From a virus: a stretch of DNA of 22,179 nucleotides. The notes under the pieces were generated by a model. That model was given only the letters and a program-made list of their open reading frames with translations. It was not told the origin of the DNA and did not search any database. The stretch lies in IMG/VR virus record IMGVR_UViG_3300006793_005530, positions 1-22,179 of that record; one strand, 5' to 3'. This document shows positions 1 to 6,895 of this stretch, in pieces. Positions within the stretch are counted from its first letter, which is position 1. Each line of letters begins with the position of its first letter. The position numbers and the translations under genes are program-made.

Positions 1-1643
1 ACTAATGCTCTCATCAACATAATTATGTCTGGTAAAGCGTCAAGAACAAGAGGTAAAGCAAATGCAATACCGATTGCTATTTCCTCTCCTAATTTTTTAA
101 TCTCCGGCATTAAATCCGATATTGCATTCATTATGTCATCACCAAATGCGTCAGTTAGTTTAGTTAGCATTATGGTAAGTGGTCGGCCTATCTCAATCAT
201 AGCCTCTGTTATCCTCGACATAAATAGCCTCAAAGATTCTAATGCTGAACCTCCATCCTCAACATTTCTTTGTAATGATTCGGTATATTCATTAGTTGCA
301 CCTGTGGCATTTTGTGTTTCTTCAACTAAGCCATGAAATGATTCACGCTGACTCACTAAAGATGCAATAGCAGTTCCACCCCTCACACCAAACACTTCTA
401 AAATTTGTGTTGTTGTAGCCCCGCTTGCCGCCAACTGGTCTAACACATCACCTAACGATGTGATACCAACAGTTTGTTGTTCGATGGTTCGCAGTAATTC
501 TGTTGATTCTTCCTTCATCTCTTTCTCTTTCGCCGTTACCTGTGATAACTTATGTTGTTGAATAGTTCTTTCTAAATTTAATTCCTGTTCCGATAAAGCA
601 AGAGCCGAGTTTGCTTCTTCTAATCTGGTAATTGTTTTGAGTTCTTGTTCCGTTAAATCTCTATTTTGTCTTGAGGCTCTTTGTCTAATTTGAGCAATAG
701 CAAGATTATTTCTTTGTTGATTGATTGAAGTTTCAGTTAAAGTGTCATTTAGAGCCTTCAATTCAGTTTTGAGCATCATGCTTTCACGGGTTGCTCTATC
801 GAGTTCAATAGTCAAAGACTTGAATTGGCTTTCTGCCGCTTTTCCTGAAGGCGACAAAACCTTGACATTCAAACCTAAATCATTCATGGCTCTCGTAGCA
901 TCAAATGTTGGTTTCAACAATTTGTTGATTGCCATTCTCAAACCTGTTCCGGCAATAGTTCCTCTCAAACCTGCATTACCTAAAGCACCAACTGCGGAGG
1001 CAGTTTCTTGAATACTAATACCTGCGGAGAAAGCGACTGGTGCTACGAATTTTAGACCTTCACCCAAAGAAACAATATCCACATTTGACCGAGTAAATGT
1101 TCTTGTTAATACATCGGACACCAAGCCGAGTTGGTCCATTTCCATGCCGAATGCTTTGACACCTGCAATACCAATGTTAGTTGCAGTTTGAATATCAACT
1201 CCACCGGCAATAGCGAATTTAACAAGGTTCTCCAATGCCCTATCGCTAATCATCTCGTCTGCGGTGACACCTGCAATAGCAAGTTTATTTGCGGCTTCAC
1301 CGACCTCTGCCGCAGTAAATCGTGTGCTTTTTCCTATATCTCGTATCGTGCCTTCTAATTTGTTTAAGTCACTACCCGTTGAACCTAAGATAGCACCTGT
1401 TCTTGCCAAAGTGTCGTTAAATTCAATGAAAGTTCTAACTGACTGATTCAAAAATTGAACCATCTTAGTTGCACCAAATGCGGCAGCACCTACTGCGATA
1501 CCTGCGAAAGACGCTCTGGCAACTGTTCCAAATCTGGAAGCACTACTACCTGCAATATAGAAAGCCTGTGAAAGAGCATTTAGACTGGCTCTCGCTTTCT
1601 TGGTATCAACATTAACGCCAACTCTTGCATCTGTTCCAACCAA
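1..1643 (-). CDS. tail tape-measure protein (partial, runs off left edge)
   Basis: I translated this frame by hand. It stays open from about 1643 to the left edge, giving at least 547 residues. The N-terminal part reads like the PhageMin_Tail/TP901 tape-measure core: alternating Ala/Gly-rich helices such as FTAAEVGEAANKLAIAGVTA, then AFGMEMDQLGLVSDVLTRTF and GLRGTIAGTGLRMAINKLLK. A Gln/Glu/Lys-rich probable coiled coil and a hydrophobic stretch (AIGIAFALPLVLDALPDIIM) follow near the left edge. In this family the protein sets tail length and is threaded through the tail tube. An in-frame TGA lies just upstream, so the best start is TTG at 1643, preceded by GGGGTG at a spacing of 7. No in-frame ATG occurs for roughly the first 60 codons. 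It follows the tail assembly chaperone frame by 35 nt, the canonical order in long-tailed viruses. Identity is confident; the start codon is less so. Confidence 0.88.
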   Translation of the reverse strand, partial: MVGTDARVGVNVDTKKARASLNALSQAFYIAGSSASRFGTVARASFAGIAVGAAAFGATKMVQFLNQSVRTFIEFNDTLARTGAILGSTGSDLNKLEGTIRDIGKSTRFTAAEVGEAANKLAIAGVTADEMISDRALENLVKFAIAGGVDIQTATNIGIAGVKAFGMEMDQLGLVSDVLTRTFTRSNVDIVSLGEGLKFVAPVAFSAGISIQETASAVGALGNAGLRGTIAGTGLRMAINKLLKPTFDATRAMNDLGLNVKVLSPSGKAAESQFKSLTIELDRATRESMMLKTELKALNDTLTETSINQQRNNLAIAQIRQRASRQNRDLTEQELKTITRLEEANSALALSEQELNLERTIQQHKLSQVTAKEKEMKEESTELLRTIEQQTVGITSLGDVLDQLAASGATTTQILEVFGVRGGTAIASLVSQRESFHGLVEETQNATGATNEYTESLQRNVEDGGSALESLRLFMSRITEAMIEIGRPLTIMLTKLTDAFGDDIMNAISDLMPEIKKLGEEIAIGIAFALPLVLDALPDIIMLMRAL

Positions 1644-1678
1644 GCATCAGCACCCCAATAAGAGAGGGTTGGAAAACA

Positions 1679-2187
1679 TCACCTTTTACGGTTTGCTCTG
1701 TTTTTTCGTTTGACGCTTTCACTATAAGCGTTTAATAAAAATGTTGCATCTCGTATATCCATATCTCTAAACTCTTTTGGAGTCAAAGATGTATATACTA
1801 AAAATTCATAAAAAGCGAATCCGTTGTCGCTTATTGCGTATTTCCCAATTCCCCCAAAACACCACCACCGTTGATTTCTCCGATGGAGGACATTATAGAG
1901 GAAGATAATGCACCCAAATGTGTTAGAGGTAGTTTAGACATTAAACCCCATGTGATTTCTTTATCGCATTTTTTCATCATTTCACAAATCATAACTAATC
2001 CCAAAGCCTCGGCTTTGTCAGCATCATTTGTGTGCTTTCTAACCGCAGGATGAAACTTCAATGCTTGATACTCCGATGTAGTTAATGGCATTATGTCTAT
2101 GGTGTCTTTTGGAATCCATTCTAAATTAGAAACATCAACTGTTACTGGTTGGTCAGCGTTTTCAAGTGCTTCATTAAGCCATGACAT
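1679..2187 (-). CDS. tail assembly chaperone, -1 frameshift product (gpGT-like)
   Basis: This is the predicted long form of the tail assembly chaperone. The upstream gene ends at 1831. The overlapping -1 frame continues from the slippery site to a TGA at 1679, adding 57 residues (it begins GIGKYAISDN, then GFAFYEFLVY and TSLTPKEFRD, and ends in the basic NRANRKR). The fusion would be about 169 aa. In lambda-like and many other long-tailed phages, a short chaperone (G) and a frameshifted form (GT) are made from this position, between the tube gene and the tape-measure gene. Here the -1 frame has no good start codon of its own near its beginning, which favours frameshifting. The frame, overlap and slippery heptamer are seen directly; the chaperone role is inferred from position and layout. 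Confidence 0.68.
1813..1858 (-). promoter_or_regulatory. programmed -1 frameshift signal
   Basis: In the zero frame the chaperone codons read GTT TTG GGG GAA. The heptamer T TTG GGG (1858 to 1852 on the minus strand) fits the X XXY YYZ rule for tandem -1 slippage. About 19 nt downstream is a perfect 6-bp hairpin, AAGCGA-(CAACGGAT)-TCGCTT (1832 to 1813). The spacer is longer than the 5-9 nt typical of stimulatory structures, so the hairpin's role is uncertain. Confidence 0.62.
1831..2187 (-). CDS. probable tail assembly chaperone, short form (gpG-like)
   Basis: This 118-aa protein lies between a probable tail tube gene and the tape-measure gene, where siphovirus- and myovirus-type genomes carry the tail assembly chaperone. 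It is mostly helical after a short N-terminal section (MSWLNEALENADQPVTVDVS), with a central helix AEALGLVMICEMMKKCD and a Gly-rich C-terminus (GEINGGGVLGELGNTQ) that holds the slippery site. In the family it binds the tape-measure protein during tail assembly. The start is well supported: a TATATGA element lies at 2210-2216, 26 nt upstream of the ATG, so the message is probably leaderless. I infer the function from gene order plus the frameshift, not from a recognised sequence family. Confidence 0.7.
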   Translation of the reverse strand: MSWLNEALENADQPVTVDVSNLEWIPKDTIDIMPLTTSEYQALKFHPAVRKHTNDADKAEALGLVMICEMMKKCDKEITWGLMSKLPLTHLGALSSSIMSSIGEINGGGVLGELGNTQ

Positions 2188-2209
2188 AAATAACCCTTCT
2201 CATAACACC

Positions 2210-2216
2210 TATATGA
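2210..2216 (-). promoter_or_regulatory. TATA-box promoter for the chaperone gene
   Basis: On the minus strand the sequence reads CCTTCATATAGGTG. The box centre is 26 nt upstream of the ATG at 2187, which would place transcription start at or next to the start codon. The same TTCATATAGGTG form recurs in front of the SSB-like gene at 8101-8107. Confidence 0.6.
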
Positions 2217-2226
2217 AGGTATAACA

Positions 2227-2637
2227 TCAAGACTGTCGTGCGAAAGTAAGACCTTCAAATGACGCATTAATCATCAATGCACCCTCTGCACCGGCCTCAA
2301 CTCCCTCAACTGATAAATCAGTGAAAATGCAATTAGTAATTGTATAAGTGTTCGCCCCTACTGCGCCGTCATTGTCAAATTCTAATTCAAACATTGTGTT
2401 ACCTACGAAAGCGGCCATTAAGGTTGCATCATCAACACCCCATGCTCGCTTCAAAGTTCCTGATACTGCGAATAATCCTCTTGTATGTGCGGTAGCAAAA
2501 CTACTACCAAGAGTAACATATTTTCCAGTCTGTGCGGTTAGGCTAAAATCGCCCGATACGAAGGCTTGTATTGCAGTGCCACCCGAAGGGGTCATTTTAA
2601 TTACTGCGCTTGTTCCTGTAAATGCGTGAACTGACAT
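2227..2637 (-). CDS. probable major tail tube protein
   Basis: This 136-aa protein is rich in beta-forming residues, Gly, Thr and Ser and has almost no Cys or Trp. Segments such as AIQAFVSGDFSLTAQTGKYV and FAVSGTLKRAWGV resemble the beta-sandwich tube proteins of long-tailed phages. It sits directly before the chaperone/frameshift unit and the tape-measure gene, the standard place for the tube gene. It has its own likely promoter (TTATAAC, 2662-2668) about 28 nt upstream of the ATG, fitting a highly expressed structural protein made from a leaderless message. I recognise the pattern and the context rather than a specific family; another tail or head decoration protein remains possible. Confidence 0.6.
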   Translation of the reverse strand: MSVHAFTGTSAVIKMTPSGGTAIQAFVSGDFSLTAQTGKYVTLGSSFATAHTRGLFAVSGTLKRAWGVDDATLMAAFVGNTMFELEFDNDGAVGANTYTITNCIFTDLSVEGVEAGAEGALMINASFEGLTFARQS

Positions 2638-2661
2638 AGCCCTATCTTACAAACACATAGG

Positions 2662-2668
2662 TTATAAC
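2662..2668 (-). promoter_or_regulatory. TATA-like promoter for the tube gene
   Basis: The minus strand reads CGTTATAACC, with the box centre about 28 nt upstream of the ATG at 2637. It departs from the TTATATAG form seen elsewhere, so it is weaker evidence. Confidence 0.4.
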
Positions 2669-2670
2669 GA

Positions 2671-2877
2671 TTATTGACCTGACGCTAAATCCTTCAAGGT
2701 ATCACTAACTGCAAGTATTTCTTGACGAAGCCTGTTTTCATAAGCAGTTTTTATTTGCTCATCACTAATTCCTGATTGAGCGGCGAGTAATTCAACTGCC
2801 ACCAAAGTTCTCAAAACCTGTTGGTCTTGGTCTGTCATACCTAATGCTTCATGTGCTAGTTCTGTAAAATCGCTCAT
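2671..2877 (-). CDS. small helical protein, unknown function
   Basis: A 68-aa acidic, probably all-helical protein (for example RTLVAVELLAAQSGISDEQI). I do not recognise a family. Its ATG lies 2 nt after the stop of the clamp-like gene, with AAGGAAG about 7 nt before it, so it is probably co-transcribed and translated from a Shine-Dalgarno site. The next gene downstream is the tube gene, so it could be a small tail or head-tail component, but nothing in the sequence shows this. Confidence 0.6.
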   Translation of the reverse strand: MSDFTELAHEALGMTDQDQQVLRTLVAVELLAAQSGISDEQIKTAYENRLRQEILAVSDTLKDLASGQ

Positions 2878-2879
2878 AG

Positions 2880-3710
2880 TTAAACTTCCTTGATTGCCTC
2901 TGTTGCTACAACAGTTGTATTATTCCCATCAATAGACTCTAAGACTGCAAACTGACCTTTCTCATGCTTGCTGACTTTCACCTGTGTAGTAGTAGTACCG
3001 AATACGCTTAAAACGGTTTTCAATGATTCGGTGAAAGCAACTTTGAATGGTTCTCCGTGAATATCCATCTCAAGTGGAGTCCAAGACCTAACTTGTTTGC
3101 CCGACCAATGACCTGACCGAGCCTCGCCCTTCTTATCAAAAGTAATAACCACATACGGGGCTTTGGCAGTCAATTGTTCATGAACTCCTTTTCTTAATTC
3201 TTGAAGTGAAATCGTAGCACTGTGAGTTGCCGGTTCATTATCAAACATTGGAAATAATACCTGACCTTTCTCATTTTTTGGCATGAGCCACCTATCGGGA
3301 ATAATAAGGCAGTCCTCTTCCTCTGCTGGCATGACCTCTGCACCGCCGTTGATTTTGGTTGATATTGAAATTGGTTGTGAAGCATTTGTTGAAATTCTAA
3401 CCATCTCGCCTCTTGACTTGGCTCTTACAATGTCGCCTAATTCTTTTGGGTCAGCCAATAATACACATGGCTCTTTGACTTTCAAACCACTAACCGGCCA
3501 CCTTGTCAGGATTGCTTGCATTGTCTTGGCAACATTGAGTCCACTAATACTAATGCCCTCGTTTTCAAAGAGTATTTTGACTGGCACTGGTGGAGAATCC
3601 ATGCAAACTGCTGATAGCAAATTGGCAAACTCCCCGCCATTAACTTGTATCATACAAGTCCGACTTACTTTGGAGTTAGGTGTCAGCATACCCTCTAACG
3701 GGTAGCCCAC
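2880..3710 (-). CDS. PCNA-like sliding clamp (divergent)
   Basis: A 276-aa protein, slightly longer than the roughly 250 aa of archaeal PCNA. The N-terminal segment (residues 27-62: FANLLSAV, then VKILFENEGISISGLNVAK) has the PCNA layout of helix, strand, and the 'D/N-x-G-I-x-I' turn that normally leads into the alaMD motif. The C-terminal part (PLEMDIHGEPFKVAFTESLKTVLSVF, then TTQVKVSKHEKGQFAVLES) resembles the second clamp domain. In archaea the clamp encircles DNA and tethers polymerase, nuclease and ligase, which fits the helicase, SSB, recombinase and nuclease genes upstream. The GTG at 3710 touches the previous stop (TAGGTG). An ATG at 3689 is an alternative start giving 269 aa. Homology is inferred by eye, and a processivity factor of another fold is possible. 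Confidence 0.5.
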   Translation of the reverse strand: MGYPLEGMLTPNSKVSRTCMIQVNGGEFANLLSAVCMDSPPVPVKILFENEGISISGLNVAKTMQAILTRWPVSGLKVKEPCVLLADPKELGDIVRAKSRGEMVRISTNASQPISISTKINGGAEVMPAEEEDCLIIPDRWLMPKNEKGQVLFPMFDNEPATHSATISLQELRKGVHEQLTAKAPYVVITFDKKGEARSGHWSGKQVRSWTPLEMDIHGEPFKVAFTESLKTVLSVFGTTTTQVKVSKHEKGQFAVLESIDGNNTTVVATEAIKEV

Positions 3711-3833
3711 CTACTTTAAGCGATTGCGATTTGTAGGGCTAAAATTTCTTGGCATAATAATTGTAAATTGACCATGAACATTTTTCTTCAACCATTTTCC
3801 AGTTAATGTGCTTCTTCGGTATGTTTCTCTCAT
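3711..3833 (-). CDS. 40-aa basic protein, unknown
   Basis: The frame is open further upstream, but the promoter at 3870-3876 and a GAGG motif (CAGAGGCGAGCGAGA before the ATG) place the start at 3833. That gives a 40-aa, Arg/Lys-rich protein (MRETYRRSTLTGKWLKKNVH onward). No family is recognised. It ends immediately before the GTG of the clamp-like gene and is probably the first gene of that transcript. The charge suggests nucleic-acid contact, but this is only an inference. Confidence 0.5.
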   Translation of the reverse strand: MRETYRRSTLTGKWLKKNVHGQFTIIMPRNFSPTNRNRLK

Positions 3834-3842
3834 TCTCGCTCG

Positions 3843-3891
3843 CCTCTGTTTAATGGTAGTAACCACTACTATATAAGTATGTCGCCTATTC
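3843..3891 (-). promoter_or_regulatory. promoter A with upstream AATAGG box and Shine-Dalgarno leader
   Basis: The TATA box (TATATAA, 3870-3876 on plus) lies 40 nt before the ATG at 3833, so a short leader carrying GAGG is expected. The stretch 3853-3891 matches 10544-10582 at 35 of 39 positions. The leader 3843-3859 matches 16432-16448 at 16 of 17 positions. An AATAGGCG element (3883-3890) lies 8 nt upstream of the TATA core and overlaps the stop codon of the preceding gene. Confidence 0.65.
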
Positions 3892-4233
3892 TTCATCATA
3901 AGCGTCGGGGTGAGCAAGCCATGTTTTTTGAGGATATTTTGTTCGACCATCAATACTGGCAACTCTTACAGTTCCAGCGCAGTAAAACAAATGTGTCTTC
4001 TTGGCTAAGTGATTCGATAACCTATTCATCTCAAATGGTTGCTTGGGTAGTGTAAGAATTTCGCCTGTTGTCATTGGAGTTCCTTCGGGAAAAGTTGCAC
4101 CCTCATTTATCATACATTTCCAAAGACGCTTGACATTTCGACCATCGGATTTTCCCAGTCTTCCTTTCTTCCGTGTACCATATTTGGAAGAAGGAACGGT
4201 ATCTTCATCAGTCGGTTTCTTGCTTTTCTTCAT
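3886..4233 (-). CDS. basic protein, possible winged-helix DNA-binding protein
   Basis: A 115-aa protein with a very basic N-terminus (MKKSKKPTDEDTVPSSKYGT, then RKKGRLGKSDGR). The second half (TTGEILTLPKQPFEMNRLSN, then HLFYCAGTVR and a GRTKYPQKTW hairpin) has the spacing of a winged helix-turn-helix followed by a beta wing. I do not recognise a named family. The ATG at 4233 overlaps the end of the nuclease gene by 26 nt. GGAG lies 7 nt before it, which indicates translational coupling. It could be a regulator or an accessory factor of the recombination proteins encoded just upstream. Confidence 0.6.
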   Translation of the reverse strand: MKKSKKPTDEDTVPSSKYGTRKKGRLGKSDGRNVKRLWKCMINEGATFPEGTPMTTGEILTLPKQPFEMNRLSNHLAKKTHLFYCAGTVRVASIDGRTKYPQKTWLAHPDAYDEE

Positions 4234-5437
4234 CTCCTGACTCCTTTGGCTTCACAATAAGCATTCTTTGGGGTTTGTGAATTTGTGTTCTCTTAATTGC
4301 CTCTGCTACATCATCGGGTAAAATAGGTAAAACTCTATCAACTGCGGCATTAGATAACGATACCATAGTTCCGAATACTGTTGGCGGCACTAACCGTTGC
4401 ACTTCGGCAGGAATATATGACCTTCTCGTTTGTTCTCGCCATTCAACCGACCATTTTTCGGTGTCTAACTTACATTCGGACACTGGCATTTGATAGTCAA
4501 AAATTTCAGTTTTGATATGATTGTCAATGTCTTTCTTTCTCTTTTCAAGCATAGCCTTGCTTGCTTTGATTGTAGCCAATTCATCTAACAAATCGTCTGT
4601 ATCTCCACCTAATGTAGGTGTTAGCATATCCCAAGCCCCGTTTTGCATCAAGTCCTGTGCTTTAGGACAAAGAGGGGCGTAACTGCACCACTGGCAACCT
4701 TTGCCGATAGTAGCCGGAACTTTAGTCCAGTCGCTTGAATCTATTGATTTGATATTCTCATATTGACCATGAAGCCAGTCCTTGAAAGTTTCAAGTCTTT
4801 CATCCGACCAAACGGTTGATACTGTTCCATGCCTCATCAAATCAAAAGTGAATTTCAAAGGTCTATCCGGCCACATTTCTCTTGCTACGCATAGGTAAAT
4901 CGCCGCTTGTATGCTATGGTCGGCTTCACCTTGAGTTATGTCTAATCTCTGTGTTTTATAATCAACCAATTCAACTGTTCCATCAGGGTGTTCGATAATT
5001 AAATCAACAAATCCTAAAACTGGTGTTCCTGTTCTTTCAAGGAAATAAGGAGCAGTGTGTTGCCCGAATTGCATTTCAACATAGAGAACTCTAACTGGGT
5101 CACGGCCTCGACGGTCAAACCATCTCTTGAGCATCCTTTTTCCATCTTCATAAAATGCCAAATCAACTTCACGCTTGGCGGATATTTCATTGTATAGTGT
5201 CATCAACCTACCAAACTTAGGCGGTGGTGTGTCACCATTCTCGTCAGGTCTTCGCCATTCTTCAAAAGCATCGTGAACATTGTTACCCATTCGCCCTGCT
5301 TGTGAACTATCCCTATGATTCCCAATATCCTTCAATGCCTGTGCATCAGCAGTAGGGGTTTCATAATGAAAACAATACTTCAACTTACAATCTTGAGCGG
5401 TCTTCAATCGGCTCGCTGAAATGTAAGGAACTCGCAT
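4208..5437 (-). CDS. PD-(D/E)XK nuclease with Fe-S cluster (Cas4/RecB/AddB type)
   Basis: A 409-aa protein with the signature of the RecB-like PDDEXK_1 family. It has SASRLKTAQDCKLKYCFHY at the N-terminus (C17 and C22), then the motif with H55 (GNNVHDAFEEW), the catalytic GFVDLIIEH (D145) and VELVDYKTQ (D159, K161), then Q177 in the following helix. GKGCQWCSYAPLCP supplies C248, C251 and C257. The N-terminal cysteine and the three C-terminal cysteines are the layout that binds a 4Fe-4S cluster in Cas4, AddB and Dna2. Such enzymes are Mg-dependent exonucleases that resect DNA ends for recombination. It follows the RecA-like gene by 5 nt with CGGAG before the ATG, so the two probably work together. 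No CRISPR array or other cas gene is present, so it is not a CRISPR Cas4 by context. Confidence 0.88.
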   Translation of the reverse strand: MRVPYISASRLKTAQDCKLKYCFHYETPTADAQALKDIGNHRDSSQAGRMGNNVHDAFEEWRRPDENGDTPPPKFGRLMTLYNEISAKREVDLAFYEDGKRMLKRWFDRRGRDPVRVLYVEMQFGQHTAPYFLERTGTPVLGFVDLIIEHPDGTVELVDYKTQRLDITQGEADHSIQAAIYLCVAREMWPDRPLKFTFDLMRHGTVSTVWSDERLETFKDWLHGQYENIKSIDSSDWTKVPATIGKGCQWCSYAPLCPKAQDLMQNGAWDMLTPTLGGDTDDLLDELATIKASKAMLEKRKKDIDNHIKTEIFDYQMPVSECKLDTEKWSVEWREQTRRSYIPAEVQRLVPPTVFGTMVSLSNAAVDRVLPILPDDVAEAIKRTQIHKPQRMLIVKPKESGDEEKQETD

Positions 5438-5442
5438 TTAGA

Positions 5443-6339
5443 TTACTCCGTTGATGTAGCCTTATCAACTGCCTTCCAAAAGCGTTCCTGTGTTGGGTTC
5501 TCCAAACGGAACGGTTTACACGCTCTGGATTTCTTAATTGCAGCAAAATGCCTCGACTCCAATGAGCCACCTTTAGTGCGTTGTTGTTGAGTCATTTCAA
5601 CTATCCAGTCAAATAACGGGTCGGTCATATCTGGTCGCCCTGCGGCCAATACAACACGGTTCTCGTTAGGTGTTCCGTAGTTCTCTGTCTTAGTCTTCAA
5701 TAAAACAGTTGATAGGAAATGGTAGCCATAGATTTCACCTGCTATCTTCAATCTCTCATATGGAGAATAGAATAGTTTGTTGATTACCTTGTAAGCGTGC
5801 ATTTGTCCTTCGGCATAAGCAGGTAGTGTCTTTTTACCTTGACTCATAGCCTCTTGTTGTCTTGAGAGCAACAACTCGCCTTCGGACATACCATGTACCG
5901 ATGTTGAATAATGTTCTCGACAAGCCAAGTAATATGCACCTTCATTCTCCATGACCATGACTCTAACACCATCGGGGTGTTCTTCTCTGTGTTGCCTCAT
6001 CAAATCAATGAAAGCCATTGACATATCATTTACTTCGTCAGGAGTTCTGCATACTTTTCTTAATATGCGGGGTCTAAGACTTGGTGCAACAATCTCATCT
6101 CTTGCTATCAAATCGGCTTGTCCTTCCAAGTCACAATCAACAATACACATCAAAGCCTCTTCGGGTTTGACCTGTGAGCCTTTTTCATTAAAGAATTGTA
6201 ATGCGAAGGTGGATTTCCCGCTACCGGAGAATCCTTGTATCTTCATGTGTCTTGTTCTATTCTTAATCATACTATCGCCAGTATCACATGATGCGATAAG
6301 CGAAGCGTAGTTGTCAGCCTTCTTTTTACTTCGTGCCAT
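5443..6339 (-). CDS. RecA/Sak4-like recombination ATPase
   Basis: A 298-aa protein from the ATG at 6339. The Walker A motif is GFSGSGKST (residues 36-44) and a Walker B-like strand reads RVMVMENEG (about 127-135). A single RecA-type core with short flanks resembles phage Sak4 proteins, which promote single-strand annealing together with an SSB. The SSB-like gene and the Fe-S nuclease gene lie in the same block, as expected for such a module. The frame is open to a GTG at 6360, but the TATA box at 6362-6367 would overlap that start. The ATG at 6339 is 26 nt from the TATA centre, so it is the likely leaderless start. An archaeal RadA paralogue or another P-loop ATPase is possible. Confidence 0.72.
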   Translation of the reverse strand: MARSKKKADNYASLIASCDTGDSMIKNRTRHMKIQGFSGSGKSTFALQFFNEKGSQVKPEEALMCIVDCDLEGQADLIARDEIVAPSLRPRILRKVCRTPDEVNDMSMAFIDLMRQHREEHPDGVRVMVMENEGAYYLACREHYSTSVHGMSEGELLLSRQQEAMSQGKKTLPAYAEGQMHAYKVINKLFYSPYERLKIAGEIYGYHFLSTVLLKTKTENYGTPNENRVVLAAGRPDMTDPLFDWIVEMTQQQRTKGGSLESRHFAAIKKSRACKPFRLENPTQERFWKAVDKATSTE

Positions 6340-6361
6340 AAGTAAAGAGTTAATACCCACC

Positions 6362-6367
6362 TATATA
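6362..6367 (-). promoter_or_regulatory. TATA-box promoter for the RecA-like gene
   Basis: The minus strand reads CCCCTTATATAGGTGGG. The box centre lies 26 nt upstream of the ATG at 6339. This decides that start over the GTG at 6360 and implies a leaderless message that continues into the nuclease gene. Confidence 0.68.
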
Positions 6368-6374
6368 AGGGGCA

Positions 6375-6662
6375 TCAATCCCAAATCTCATCGAAGGTAG
6401 GTTCTCTTGCTTTACCTTCAAGCATTTTTGTTATCATTCTAAAGTTGGCAATTTCAATTTTTCTAACTGATTCTAATTGACGGCCAATTCTTCTTGCTAT
6501 GTGAGCAGGTCTTTCACCGTCACAATGTAAGTTTTCAGGAGAAAGTTTGCAGTCTATATCTAAGATATGTGCCAAGCATCTTTCTTTCTCTTCATTCAAT
6601 TCGTAAATCTCCCAGTCTTGCAGGGTTCTGTTGGGGTCGCCTTTCATGCTTCTTGTCGCCAT
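6375..6662 (-). CDS. small protein with possible sigma-region-4-like helix-turn-helix
   Basis: A 95-aa protein. The middle part reads HCDGERPAHIARRIGRQLES then VRKIEIANFRMI. This has the spacing of a sigma-factor region 4 type helix-turn-helix (...IA..lg.s...VR.IE...l..l), as in many small phage HTH proteins. It is led by its own TATA box (6685-6691), 26 nt before the ATG, so it is probably leaderless. It is followed after 7 nt by the next promoter and the RecA-like gene. A DNA-binding regulator of the replication block is a fair guess. The HTH is an inference by eye. Confidence 0.6.
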   Translation of the reverse strand: MATRSMKGDPNRTLQDWEIYELNEEKERCLAHILDIDCKLSPENLHCDGERPAHIARRIGRQLESVRKIEIANFRMITKMLEGKAREPTFDEIWD

Positions 6663-6684
6663 GTTTAAGCCTATATGATGCCCC

Positions 6685-6691
6685 TATATAA
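6685..6691 (-). promoter_or_regulatory. TATA-box promoter for the small HTH-like gene
   Basis: The minus strand reads ACTGTTATATAGGGGC, with the box centre 26 nt upstream of the ATG at 6662. A second TATA-like tract (CATATAGGC) lies closer to the ATG but is too near to direct it. Confidence 0.65.
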
Positions 6692-6711
6692 CAGTATCGA
6701 CTATAATAGGT

Positions 6712-6784
6712 GGGGGCAACCTTCATGTGTATGGCAAAAATACAAACCCAAATCCCCCGAAGTAAGTTGTAAAGGTTGCACCCC
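6712..6784. repeat. interrupted inverted repeat in a 233-nt gene-free gap
   Basis: GGGGGCAACCTT (6712-6723) and AAGGTTGCACCCC (6772-6784) are complementary apart from one bulged base, separated by about 48 nt. The gap 6663-6895 otherwise holds the promoter at 6685 and a terminator at 6836-6868. I see no convincing gene in it. Confidence 0.5.
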
Positions 6785-6835
6785 ATGTACGGGGGTGGGT
6801 GGCCGTCAGTAGTCTGGAGGGGATGAAGAAACCGC

Positions 6836-6868
6836 AAAAGAAACAAAAATACCCGCCTTGATGAAGGC
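6836..6868 (-). terminator. hairpin plus T-rich tract, terminator after the SSB-like gene
   Basis: On the minus strand, 28 nt past the stop at 6896, GCCTT-CATC-AAGGC forms a 5-bp hairpin. It is followed by GGGTATTTTTGTTTCTTTT. Archaeal transcription commonly ends at such T-rich tracts. Confidence 0.58.
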
Positions 6869-6895
6869 AACTACCAACGCCCGATAACTGGTTCA

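Noticed and set aside
25-1446. plus-strand frames of 60-103 codons over the tape-measure gene
   Set aside because: They are shadows of the tape-measure frame, without promoters or ribosome sites. All supported genes are on the minus strand.
3711-3962. 83-aa version of the 40-aa basic protein
   Set aside because: The longer frame would start inside the preceding gene and run across promoter A. The ATG at 3833 follows the promoter and a GAGG site.
4208-5437. CRISPR Cas4
   Set aside because: The protein family matches, but there is no repeat array and no other cas gene in the window. The neighbours are recombination genes.
6592-6870. 92-codon minus-strand frame beginning with MPSSRRVFLF
   Set aside because: It starts with TTG inside a terminator hairpin, crosses a promoter and overlaps the HTH-like gene start. 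Composition does not look like a protein.
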